64,000 nt of DNA from assembly GCA_945889085.1 (NCBI GenBank), contig CAMDBM010000001.1:62001-126000 (forward strand), in the 5' to 3' direction. The notes beneath the pieces were generated by a model that was given only the letters and a program-made list of their open reading frames with translations, made no database searches and was not told the origin of the DNA. The translations under genes and the position numbers were made by a program. This stretch comes from WLJO01 sp945889085 (lineage in GTDB: Bacteria; Actinomycetota; Acidimicrobiia; Acidimicrobiales; Ilumatobacteraceae). Below, piece after piece: positions 1-9,310 of this stretch (position 1 is the stretch's first letter; each line of letters starts with the position of its first letter).

Positions 1-435
1 AGCGAGCGACACCACCCCGAGCACTGCGCCGCCTCCCGTCACGGCCAGGGCCAGGAACACGCTGACAGCGCCGGCCCAACAGGCCCAGCCTGCCTTACGG
101 AGCACCCGATCGCCACGAAGGATCTGGGGGTTGGTGGACGCCGTGAAGTTGATCCCGGAACGCTCCAGCCGCGCCCTGCGCAGACGGCGCCGCGTGAGCA
201 GCGACGCAGAGAACAGGATGATCGCCAGCACCGACCAGGCGAGCAGCGTGCGTGCGGCCGGGCCGTTGTTGTTGCAGTCCGGGTTGTTGGCGATGTTCTG
301 CCGGCACGAACTGTGGTTCATGCCCGACGTGAGCGACCAGAACAGCAGGATCACCGCGCCGGCCACGCCGACAAAAGCCCCGGCCGAGGTGGCGCGCTCG
401 ACGGCCGACTGACGGTTCGCCCCCGTGCGGGCCAT
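1..435 (-). CDS. Partial integral membrane protein, function unknown
   Basis: An uninterrupted minus-strand frame starts with ATG at 435 and is still open at the window edge, giving at least 145 codons. Reading it by hand shows three hydrophobic segments: about residues 18-36, 58-76 and 114-145. Between the first and second is a short loop rich in Asn and Cys. The start lies directly after the TAG stop of the methylmalonyl-CoA mutase gene with no spacer, so it is probably translated from the same transcript. I do not recognise the family. The C-terminus lies outside the window. Confidence 0.55.
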   Translation of the reverse strand, partial: MARTGANRQSAVERATSAGAFVGVAGAVILLFWSLTSGMNHSSCRQNIANNPDCNNNGPAARTLLAWSVLAIILFSASLLTRRRLRRARLERSGINFTASTNPQILRGDRVLRKAGWACWAGAVSVFLALAVTGGGAVLGVVSLA

Positions 436-2082
<1,647 letters not shown>

Positions 2083-2109
2083 CCGCGCCCCCGCAGTCAC
2101 AATGGGGGT

Positions 2110-2961
2110 GTGGATCTCGTTCGCCTGCTCGACCTCGCCCCCCACGGTGCGGACACCTTCATCGGAACCGGGCCGCACTACAACTGGGGTGGGCTGTATG
2201 GCGGCCAGATCGTCGCTCAGGCGGCACGTGCAGCGGCCAACACCATCGACGGACTCGGCGGCCCCGACGGCTTCGCGATCAACTCGCTGCGCGCGTACTT
2301 CATCCGGCCCGGTGATGCCTCACAGCCGATTCAGTTCGATGTGGAGCGCCTGCGGACCGGTCGGGGCTTCGCCACCCGCAGGGTGCTCGCCCGGCAGGCC
2401 GACGGGGCGATCCTCAACCTCGAGGCATCGTTCCAGCGGCCCCAGGACGGCCCCGACATCGACAGTTCGCCGATGCCCGTCGTTCCGGGGCCCGACGATG
2501 TGGCCACGAGCAACTGGACACCGCTGTTCGAGCGCAAGCCGCTGATGCAGGCACAGATGCCCGATGACGGTCGCCGCGGCGCCCACCGCGAGATGTACTG
2601 GATGCGGTCCGCAATACCGCTCGGCGACGACCAGGTGAACCACTGCTGCGCCGCGGCCTACCTGAGCGACGACCTCCCGTGCGACGCCGTAGCGCGCGCC
2701 CATCCGGGGGGCGGCGGGGACCTGCCCACCGACCACCCGCAGTGGTTCGAGGAGTTCAAAAAGGGCTGGTTCTCCGCGAGCCTCGACCACGCCATGTGGT
2801 TCCACCGACCGATGCGGGCCGACACGTGGCAACTGTTCGACTGCAGCTGTGTCACCTACACCGGGGGCAGGGGCCTCACCGTGGGCAATGTGTACGCGCT
2901 CGACGGCACACACGTGTGCACGTTCACCCAGGAGGCCGTTGTCCGACCCGTGAGGGCCTGA
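2110..2961 (+). CDS. tesB: Acyl-CoA thioesterase II (TesB-like)
   Basis: Hydrolyses acyl-CoA thioesters in the cytoplasm. The 283-residue product has two hotdog repeats. The first carries NWGGLYGGQIVAQA. The second carries SLDHAMWFHRP, GGRGLTVGNVYALDG and FTQEAVVRP. The Asp of SLDH, the Thr of VTYTGGRG and the Gln of FTQE correspond to the TesB catalytic triad. GTG at 2110 is chosen because family similarity begins there (VDLVRLLDL) and a G-rich stretch precedes it; the open frame extends far upstream only as an antisense shadow of the mutase gene. It is divergent from the mutase with about 27 bp between starts, so both promoters must be very close or overlap coding sequence. Confidence 0.88.
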   Translation: MDLVRLLDLAPHGADTFIGTGPHYNWGGLYGGQIVAQAARAAANTIDGLGGPDGFAINSLRAYFIRPGDASQPIQFDVERLRTGRGFATRRVLARQADGAILNLEASFQRPQDGPDIDSSPMPVVPGPDDVATSNWTPLFERKPLMQAQMPDDGRRGAHREMYWMRSAIPLGDDQVNHCCAAAYLSDDLPCDAVARAHPGGGGDLPTDHPQWFEEFKKGWFSASLDHAMWFHRPMRADTWQLFDCSCVTYTGGRGLTVGNVYALDGTHVCTFTQEAVVRPVRA

Positions 2962-2981
2962 CAAGCGCTTAGTCTCGGTGC

Positions 2982-3791
2982 ATGACCGCCACCGAGCACT
3001 CCAACGGATTCGCCAACGCCGCCATGGGCAAGGCAGCGCTGAACATCGGCCCGCCCACGTTCGACAACGTCGTCGACGAGCGGAACTACCGCAAGGCCAA
3101 GCTTGCCGGTGCGCTGCGGATCTTCGGCCGCCTCGGCTTCGGCGAGGGGGTTGCCGGGCACATCACCGTGCGCGACCCGGAGTTCCCCGACCAGTTCTGG
3201 GTGAACCCGTTCGGCGTCAGTTTCCGGTACATGCGCGTGAGCGACCTGCTCCTCGTGAACCACGAGGGCGAGATCCTGCACGGCGACGCCCCGCTCAACC
3301 GGGCGGCGTTCAACATTCACTCAGCGATCCACCAAGCGCGCCCAGACGTTGTCGCCGCCGCACACGCTCACTCGGTGTACGGCAAGGCATGGGCCTCGCT
3401 CGGCCGGAGGCTCGACCCGATCACCCAGGATGCCTGCGTGTTCTACGAGGATCACGACGTGATTGGTGTGCAGGGAGGCGCCGTGGTGTTCAGTGCCGAC
3501 GCCGGCAAGGAACTCGCCGCAAACTTCCCGGTCGGCAAGGCGGCGATCCACCAGAACCACGGGCTGTTCACCGTTGGCGACACCGTTGATGCCGCCGCGT
3601 TCTGGTTCATCACGATGGAGCGTTCCTGCCAGGCGCAACTACTTGCCGAGGCTGCCGGCACACCGCAACTCATCTCCCACGAGAACGCGGTGTACACGCG
3701 GGAACAGACTGCGTTCCCGCTCGCCGGATGGTTCAGCTTCCAGCCGCTCTGGCAGGAGATCTGCAGGACCGACCCCGACCTGTTCGACTGA
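2982..3791 (+). CDS. Class II aldolase/adducin family protein
   Basis: A 269-residue protein of the zinc-dependent class II aldolase/adducin head fold (fuculose-phosphate aldolase-like). The metal-binding histidines are visible in GHITVRD, AAHAHSVYG and HQNHGLFTVGDTV, and the fold is full length. The substrate cannot be told from sequence, and many bacterial members are uncharacterised aldolases or decarboxylases. It follows the thioesterase by 20 bp on the same strand and is probably co-transcribed with it. Its stop lies inside a palindrome shared with the convergent pentapeptide gene. Confidence 0.85.
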   Translation: MTATEHSNGFANAAMGKAALNIGPPTFDNVVDERNYRKAKLAGALRIFGRLGFGEGVAGHITVRDPEFPDQFWVNPFGVSFRYMRVSDLLLVNHEGEILHGDAPLNRAAFNIHSAIHQARPDVVAAAHAHSVYGKAWASLGRRLDPITQDACVFYEDHDVIGVQGGAVVFSADAGKELAANFPVGKAAIHQNHGLFTVGDTVDAAAFWFITMERSCQAQLLAEAAGTPQLISHENAVYTREQTAFPLAGWFSFQPLWQEICRTDPDLFD

Positions 3792-3803
3792 GCCCCGGCT
3801 CAG
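3788..3803. terminator. Short palindrome at a convergent gene junction, possible bidirectional terminator
   Basis: CTGAGCCCCGGCTCAG can fold into a 6-7 bp stem with a very small loop. It covers the stop codons of both convergent genes (3791 on plus, 3800 on minus). There is no T-tract, so termination strength is uncertain. Confidence 0.4.
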
Positions 3804-4528
3804 TAGCCGATGTTCAGACAGGTGGAGCCGGGGTTGTACTGGCTCAGTGACCCGTTCTTGCACGTGGTGTTGTTCCACGTCACGTAGACGAACGCGGTCG
3901 GAGGAATCCTCAAATCCTCATTCCCTTGCGTAGCCACGATCCCCGTGAGGTTCGCGTTCGTCAGGATCACATACGTCAAGCCTGCTGAGTACAGGTCGGC
4001 GTTGGTCAGGTTTGCCCCAGTCAGGTCAAGGTTCGACGCTGAAGTCCCCGACAGAATGGATGTGTTGCTACGGAAGTTCAGGCCGACCAGATTGACCGTG
4101 GGCCCGAGCAGGAAACCAGACTTCAGCACCCACTTGGCCGGCAGTGTGAGCGGCGCACCGACGATTGCGGACGCCTTCAGATTGGTGAAGTTCGCGCACT
4201 TCTGAGCATTGCTCACCGTGATGCACCCGAACTTCGCGCCCGTCAGGGTGGCGTTGTTCAGATTTGCCCCGGTCAGGTCGGCACCGCTCAGATCGACATT
4301 GGTGAGGACCGCGCCACTCAGGTTCGCGCCCGCAAGGTTCGCTCCGGGTACGAGGTTGTAATCCACCCCGTTGATCAGCGTCCCCGAACGCGAACCGGAG
4401 CCACCGGCCACCGAAACGATGGTGACCACCACAGCCGCAAGCACCACTGCGGCACCCAGACCGCCGATCAACTTCTTTCGCCGGGTCGCCGCGCGCGACG
4501 TTGTCTTCGTCTTTTCCTCGGTGCTCAT
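3800..4528 (-). CDS. Membrane-anchored pentapeptide-repeat protein
   Basis: A 242-residue protein with a short basic N-terminus, one transmembrane segment (about residues 20-42) and an extracytoplasmic part built of pentapeptide repeats. Runs include ANLAGANLSGAVLTNVDL and ADLTGANLNNATLTGAKF, with a later block LDLTGANLTNADL. A spacer carrying IVGAPLTLPAKWVLKSGFL separates the blocks. The C-terminus contains two Cys (NTTCKNGS and STCLNI) that could form a disulfide outside the cell. ATG at 4528 is supported by a strong Shine-Dalgarno sequence (GGAGGGG). Function is unknown; such right-handed beta-helices often act as scaffolds. A smaller paralogue with the same layout lies at 52868-53197. Confidence 0.85.
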   Translation of the reverse strand: MSTEEKTKTTSRAATRRKKLIGGLGAAVVLAAVVVTIVSVAGGSGSRSGTLINGVDYNLVPGANLAGANLSGAVLTNVDLSGADLTGANLNNATLTGAKFGCITVSNAQKCANFTNLKASAIVGAPLTLPAKWVLKSGFLLGPTVNLVGLNFRSNTSILSGTSASNLDLTGANLTNADLYSAGLTYVILTNANLTGIVATQGNEDLRIPPTAFVYVTWNNTTCKNGSLSQYNPGSTCLNIGY

Positions 4529-4599
4529 GGCCCCTCCAATACTCGTTCCATTCTGACAGACGCCGGCGGGCTGCAGTGCTCTCCCGAACTCCGCCGAGG

Positions 4600-4705
4600 C
4601 GAAGCGGCGGCTATGGGCGACCATCGAGACGTGAGCGTCGCTGCGCCAGCAGCAGCGAACAGGAGCCCTATGCCGAAGCGAAGCGGCGGCTATGGGCGAC
4701 CATCG
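4600..4705. repeat. 27-bp perfect direct repeat upstream of the pentapeptide gene
   Basis: The sequence starting CGAAGCGGCGGCTATGGGCG occurs at 4600-4626 and again, identical over 27 bp, at 4679-4705. The copies start 79 bp apart. They fill the short non-coding gap between the start of the pentapeptide gene (4528) and the stop of the moeB-like gene (4707). They could be a duplicated regulatory site or a small dispersed repeat. Confidence 0.75.
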
Positions 4706-4706
4706 G

Positions 4707-5873
4707 CTAGTGACCCATCCAGGGAGCGCAGAGCCCGTCGAGGTCACGCACCTCGATCTTGTCCCGATTCGCCCAGGTGACCACGTTGCTCGGGTCCGGG
4801 CGCAACTTGAACGTTCGGAACGACATTTCGAGCGTGTCGATCGCGAGGATCCGGCCGCTCAACGAGTCGCCGAGGCCGAGGAGCAACTTGATCGTCTCGA
4901 GCGCCTGGATGGAACCGACAATGCCGGGCAGCACGCCGAGCACCCCAGCCTCCGCGCACGACGGGGCAAGCTCGGCCGGCGGCGGCTCGGGCACCATGTC
5001 GCGGTACGTCGGCCCGCTCTTCGGGTCGAACACGCTCACCATGCCCTCGAAGCGGAAGATCGATCCGTGCACCACGGGGATGCCAAGCTTCACGCTCGCG
5101 TCGTTGAGCAGGTATCGGCTCGGGAAGTTGTCCGCACCGTCAACGACGACGTCGTAGCCGGGGAGGATGTCCATGATGTTGTCGGCCGACAGGCGCGTGT
5201 CGTAGGTGACCACGTTGACATCGGGGTTGAGCATCGTGAGTGTCTTCTTGGCGGAGTCCACCTTGCGATCGCCGACGCGGTCGATGTTGTGCAGGATCTG
5301 GCGCTGCAGGTTCGAGGCATCCACCTCGTCCATGTCGACGATGCCGATGGTGCCCACACCTGCCGCGGCGAGGTACAGCGCGGCAGGCGAGCCGAGACCG
5401 CCCGCACCGAGCATAAGCACCTTGGAGTCGAGCAGTTTTGTCTGACCCTCCACGCCCACCTCGGGCAGGAGCAGGTGCCGCATGTAGCGGTGCTTCTGGT
5501 CGGCGCTCAGCGCAACCGGTGTGCGCCACGCACGCCCCTCGTCCTTCCAGCGCCCGAAGCCACCGGCCATCGACACCACGTTGGAGTAGCCGAGTTCCTG
5601 GAGCGTCTTGGCGGCGAAGGCTGAGCGAACGCCGCCTGCGCAGTACACGACCACGGGAGCGGTCTTGTCGAGCAGTTTGCCCTCCACCTGACCCTCGAGA
5701 TGGCCACGCGGGATGTGCACCACGCCGAGCAGTGCACCCTGTTCGTATTCATCAGGCTCACGTACGTCGAGCACCACGGTGCCGCCGGCAGTGATCTGAG
5801 TCTCGGCCTCGGCCGGTGTTACCTCGGTGATCTCCGCCTTGGCGGCAGAGAGCAGGTCTCGGAAGGTTGCCAT
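4707..5873 (-). CDS. moeB: Rhodanese-MoeB/ThiF fusion (sulfur-carrier adenylyltransferase)
   Basis: A 388-residue E1-like enzyme expected to adenylate the C-terminal Gly-Gly of MoaD/ThiS-type sulfur carriers and to deliver sulfur, for molybdopterin or thiamine synthesis. Residues about 1-115 form a rhodanese domain with the active-site Cys78 in VVYCAGGVRS. The MoeB/ThiF domain follows, with GAGGLGSPAALYLAAAG near residue 156 for ATP binding and APSCAEAGVLGVLPG later. The well-known MoeZ, MOCS3 and Uba4 proteins place rhodanese at the C-terminus, so the order here is reversed. A molybdopterin oxidoreductase is encoded at 41226-43490. The sirtuin gene ends 58 bp upstream on the same strand. Confidence 0.88.
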   Translation of the reverse strand: MATFRDLLSAAKAEITEVTPAEAETQITAGGTVVLDVREPDEYEQGALLGVVHIPRGHLEGQVEGKLLDKTAPVVVYCAGGVRSAFAAKTLQELGYSNVVSMAGGFGRWKDEGRAWRTPVALSADQKHRYMRHLLLPEVGVEGQTKLLDSKVLMLGAGGLGSPAALYLAAAGVGTIGIVDMDEVDASNLQRQILHNIDRVGDRKVDSAKKTLTMLNPDVNVVTYDTRLSADNIMDILPGYDVVVDGADNFPSRYLLNDASVKLGIPVVHGSIFRFEGMVSVFDPKSGPTYRDMVPEPPPAELAPSCAEAGVLGVLPGIVGSIQALETIKLLLGLGDSLSGRILAIDTLEMSFRTFKLRPDPSNVVTWANRDKIEVRDLDGLCAPWMGH

Positions 5874-5931
5874 ACCTAAAGGCTACTCCCGAGGTCGGGA
5901 TTCCACAGGTGGGCACCGGCACCGCCGCTGG

Positions 5932-6714
5932 TCACCCGCCGGGCGTGAGCAGCAGTGGGAGCACCTCGCTGATCCCCGATCGGATGATCTCGGTGGCGAG
6001 ATGGTCCATCTCGGTCGGATCACCGTTCACAATCACCACCTGGGCACCGTGACGCTTCGCCTCGGGCACCACCCGGTTCACCGGGCCGACGGCGAGTGTG
6101 GACCCAACCGCAATGAGCAGATCGCACTCCGTGGCCACCCGAAACGCGCGGTCGATCACCTCCGGCACGAGGCTCTGGCCGAACGAGATCGTGTCGCTCT
6201 TCAGGATTCCGTGCTCACCACGGGCGCGACAGCGCAGGCAGTCCGGGTCGTTTTCGCCCGCGGCGACGCGCCGCAGTGTCTCCGCCATCGGGAGGCGGTC
6301 CTGACAGTTCCAGCAACGGGAGTGATGCATCGTGCCGTGTACCTCGATCACGAGGTCCTCGCTCACACCCGCGAGCTGGTGGAGCCCATCGACGTTCTGG
6401 GTGATGAGGGCATGCAGTTGTGCGCGATCCTGCAGCGACACGATCGCCCGATGCCCTGCGTTCGGGCGGGCCTCCCAGGCAGAGGAGTGCAGCCGCGTCT
6501 GCCACGCAATCTCCCGCACCTCGGGATCGGCGAGGTAGTGGGTGATCGTTGCCATCTTTTCGGCCTTCGGGTTGAGGGTCCACAACCCCTTCGGGCCGCG
6601 GAAGTCGGGAATACCGGAATCGGTTGAGATGCCGGCCCCGGTAAGCACCACGATCCGGTCGGCTGCGGCCACGAGGTCCTGCACTCGACCGAGAGTGTCT
6701 CGCTCGATGTTCAC
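5932..6714 (-). CDS. Sir2-family NAD-dependent protein deacylase (sirtuin)
   Basis: Removes acyl groups from lysines using NAD. The 260-residue protein shows the full family signature: GAGISTDSGIPDFRG for NAD binding, TQNVDGLH, catalytic His in EVHGTMHH, and four zinc-binding Cys in CWNC and CLRC. GTG at 6714 is chosen because GGAAGGGG lies at correct spacing upstream and the open frame before it has no family similarity. The gene precedes the moeB-like gene on the same strand. Acyl-lysine control of acyl-CoA metabolism would suit the neighbourhood, but that is inference. Confidence 0.9.
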   Translation of the reverse strand: MNIERDTLGRVQDLVAAADRIVVLTGAGISTDSGIPDFRGPKGLWTLNPKAEKMATITHYLADPEVREIAWQTRLHSSAWEARPNAGHRAIVSLQDRAQLHALITQNVDGLHQLAGVSEDLVIEVHGTMHHSRCWNCQDRLPMAETLRRVAAGENDPDCLRCRARGEHGILKSDTISFGQSLVPEVIDRAFRVATECDLLIAVGSTLAVGPVNRVVPEAKRHGAQVVIVNGDPTEMDHLATEIIRSGISEVLPLLLTPGG

Positions 6715-6800
6715 GCCGACCCCTTCCGCTTCCCTGTTCCGCCGCACATCAGTAGAGCACGGCGACGCAGCACGCGTCGTCCCGATCGTGAGGAGACCCC

Positions 6801-7238
6801 ATGCCCGCATCCACCCTCCTGTGCAGCGACAGCACACTCATCGTCCTGCCCTGGCCAGACCGCGAGGCCGACAGCCGTGGGCACGAGGCACGCGGCCGCT
6901 ACACCGAACTGTTCGTCCTGCCGATCCTCGGGCCTACGGCCACTTGGCTCCTGCGCCGGCTGGTCGACGGCCTCGAAGCCTTCCCGGACGGGTACGAACT
7001 CGACCTCGCCGAGACTGCAGGCGCGCTCGGTCTCGTGCACCAACCGGCACGGCCCGGCCCCTTCGCGAAGGCCCTCGACCGCGTCGTGATGTTCGGCTAC
7101 GCACAGCCGGCGCCCTACGGCCTCGCAGTCCGTTCGCACCTGCAAACGCTCACCGCTAAACAGCTGGGCCGTCTCCCCCACCACCTTCAGTCGCTGCACG
7201 GGCAGTGGATACCGACCCGCTCGGTCACGAACGGGTGA
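6801..7238 (+). CDS. Uncharacterised small protein
   Basis: A 145-residue protein I do not recognise. It has no signal peptide or membrane segment. The start at 6801 is well supported by GAGGAGA seven bases upstream, which argues for a real gene despite the lack of homology by eye. It contains conserved-looking stretches (LFVLPILGPTATWLLRRL and FAKALDRVVMFGYAQP). It is divergent from the sirtuin, and its 3' end overlaps the convergent pepA stop by 14 bp. Confidence 0.7.
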   Translation: MPASTLLCSDSTLIVLPWPDREADSRGHEARGRYTELFVLPILGPTATWLLRRLVDGLEAFPDGYELDLAETAGALGLVHQPARPGPFAKALDRVVMFGYAQPAPYGLAVRSHLQTLTAKQLGRLPHHLQSLHGQWIPTRSVTNG

Positions 7239-8673
7239 AGGAGGTGACCAGTTCGATGAGCGAGCGGGTGCCGTAGGCGGTTGCCCCGCGTGACAGCCAG
7301 CCATCCTCGCTGTCGGAGTTCATCGTTCCGGCGATGTCCAGGTGGGCCCACGGCACGTCCGCGACGAACTCGTTGAGGAACAGCGCAGCGGTGATCACAC
7401 CGCCGTACGGGCCGCCCACGTTCTTCATGTCCGCCACATTGGAGTCGAGCAGCTTGCGGTACTCGCGGTGCAGCGGCAGCTGCCACATCAACTCGTCCAC
7501 ACGTTCACCGGCAGCACGCACGCGCTCCACCCACTTCTGGTCGTTCCCCAGCACGCCGGCGATTCGGGTGCCCAGCGCGGACAGCACGGCACCGGTGAGC
7601 GTTGCGATGTCCACAATCGCGTCCGGCTTGTCCTCCACGGCGAGGCTCAGCCCGTCGGCGAGCACGAGGCGCCCCTCGGCATCAGTGTTGTGGATCTCGG
7701 CCGTCTTGCCGTTGCGGAACGTGAGCACATCACCGAGCTTGAAGGCGCTGCCCGACGGGAGGTTGTCCGTGCAGCAGAGGTAGCCAGTGACCTGTGTCTT
7801 GCAGCGCAGAGACTTGAGGGTGGACATTGCGGCGAGCACGGCAGCAGCACCGCTCATGTCCATCTTCATCATCACGTGCATGCCATCGGACGGCTTGAGC
7901 GAGATGCCACCCGAGTCGTACATCACTCCCTTGCCCACGAGGGCCACATGGCCCGATGGGTTGCGCGGCCGGTACACAAGCTTGACGAGGCGGGGGGGCT
8001 CCACGGAGCCCTGATTCACCCCGAGCATCCCGCCGCAACCCATGCGCTCGAGCTCGTCCTTGCCGAACACCTCGATCTCGAGCCCATTCGCCGCTGCGAT
8101 CTCCTCGGCCCGCTCCGCGAGGTGACGGGCTGTGAGGTACGCCGGAGGGGTGTTGGCGAGGTCCCTCGCCGTGGTGACCGCCCCGGCGATCAACGAGCCG
8201 CGCTGGGCCCCGGCGCGGACAGTGGCCTCGCTCGCCGACCCCGCGAGCAGAACGACCCGCGAAAGGCCGCCCTTGGGCTTGTCGCTCTTGTGGTTCGTGA
8301 ACCGGTACGACGCGAGCACGAGCCCCTCGGCAACCGCCTGGGCAGTTGCCCGGCTCGCCTCGCCGTCCACATCGGCAAGCGACGTAGCGAGGGTGGAACA
8401 CTTTGCGGCAGCACGGGCGAGCGCTGCTGCTGCATTGCGCATCGCAGCGGGCGTGCGGTCCTTGCGCGCCCCCACACCGATCGCGATCACCGTGGCGCCC
8501 GAGGCTGTCGGGATGACGAGGGTCTGGCCGGGCTTGCCCTCGAACCCGAGCTCGGCAAGGCGGGCACGGGTCAGTCCGAGCGAGCGGGAAACCGTGCCCT
8601 CCGATGCCACCGGAATGCCGACGGCATCCGCGTCGCGGGGCGTCGAGCGAGCAACGTCGATCGTGAGGGTCAT
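7225..8673 (-). CDS. pepA: Leucyl aminopeptidase, M17 family (PepA)
   Basis: Dinuclear metal aminopeptidase of the cytoplasm. The 482-residue product has an N-terminal macro-like domain and a C-terminal catalytic domain containing VGKGVMYDSGGISLKP and the signature NTDAEGRLVLADGL, which supply the metal ligands. The usual ENMPSG stretch is CTDNLPSG here. ATG at 8673 is preceded by AAGGAG at ideal spacing. Its ATGA start overlaps the stop of the upstream PduO gene by 4 bp, so the two are translationally coupled. Confidence 0.92.
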   Translation of the reverse strand: MTLTIDVARSTPRDADAVGIPVASEGTVSRSLGLTRARLAELGFEGKPGQTLVIPTASGATVIAIGVGARKDRTPAAMRNAAAALARAAAKCSTLATSLADVDGEASRATAQAVAEGLVLASYRFTNHKSDKPKGGLSRVVLLAGSASEATVRAGAQRGSLIAGAVTTARDLANTPPAYLTARHLAERAEEIAAANGLEIEVFGKDELERMGCGGMLGVNQGSVEPPRLVKLVYRPRNPSGHVALVGKGVMYDSGGISLKPSDGMHVMMKMDMSGAAAVLAAMSTLKSLRCKTQVTGYLCCTDNLPSGSAFKLGDVLTFRNGKTAEIHNTDAEGRLVLADGLSLAVEDKPDAIVDIATLTGAVLSALGTRIAGVLGNDQKWVERVRAAGERVDELMWQLPLHREYRKLLDSNVADMKNVGGPYGGVITAALFLNEFVADVPWAHLDIAGTMNSDSEDGWLSRGATAYGTRSLIELVTSFTRS

Positions 8674-9233
8674 GACAACTCCTTGGTGATGATCGAGGTT
8701 CCCTCCTGCCACCTGGCCATGGTCCAGAGCAGGTCGGAGAGGCGATTGAGGTAGGGCACGACCAGCGAGGGATCGGCTGCCGCTGCGAGGGACATCCGCT
8801 CGGCGCGACGGACCACCGTGCGGGCAAGGTCGAGCCAGGCGGCGACCCGGTTGCCGCCCGGCACCACGAATTCGGTGGGCGGATCGAACCGGGTATCGAG
8901 ATCGTCGATGATCGCCTCGAGGCGGGACACCATTGCGGGGGCCACCGCCGACTGCCCGGGCACGAGCTTGGTCCGGTTCGAGGGGAGCGTGGCCAGTTCG
9001 GCCATGAGCACGTACAGGTCCTTCATGATCGGCACGAGCAGTCCGACGAGTTCGTCTGCGTCATCCGAGCCCGAAGCTGTTGCCTCGGCCCGCGCGAGCC
9101 CCAGGACCGCCTGGGCCTCGTCGACGGTGCCGTACGCAGCGGGCAGTTCACTGTCCTTGCGCACCCGGCCGCCGTAGAACAGCCCCGTGGTGCCGTCGTC
9201 GCCAGTCTTGGTGTAAATCCGCTCACGACCCAT
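8670..9233 (-). CDS. Cob(I)alamin adenosyltransferase, PduO type
   Basis: Transfers the adenosyl group of ATP to cob(I)alamin, making adenosylcobalamin. The 187-residue protein contains the ATP-binding N-terminal YTKTGDDGTTGLFYGGRV and the family blocks FVVPGGNRVAAWLDLARTVV and YLNRLSDLLWTMAR. Length and helix-bundle pattern are typical. The product is the cofactor of the methylmalonyl-CoA mutase encoded at 436-2082. Why it is coupled to pepA is unclear. ATG at 9233 is used; there is no strong ribosome-binding site. Confidence 0.93.
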   Translation of the reverse strand: MGRERIYTKTGDDGTTGLFYGGRVRKDSELPAAYGTVDEAQAVLGLARAEATASGSDDADELVGLLVPIMKDLYVLMAELATLPSNRTKLVPGQSAVAPAMVSRLEAIIDDLDTRFDPPTEFVVPGGNRVAAWLDLARTVVRRAERMSLAAAADPSLVVPYLNRLSDLLWTMARWQEGTSIITKELS

Positions 9234-9310
9234 GCCATGGCGAGGTTAGTGGCGAAGGGACACCCGCGGGCTCATCAGCCCGGCGGACACGGGCGCTAGC
9301 CTTGCTACGA

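Noticed and set aside
9234..9310. Cobalamin riboswitch upstream of metH
   Set aside because: Only 77 bp lie between pduO and metH, and no B12-box-like sequence or suitable structure was seen.
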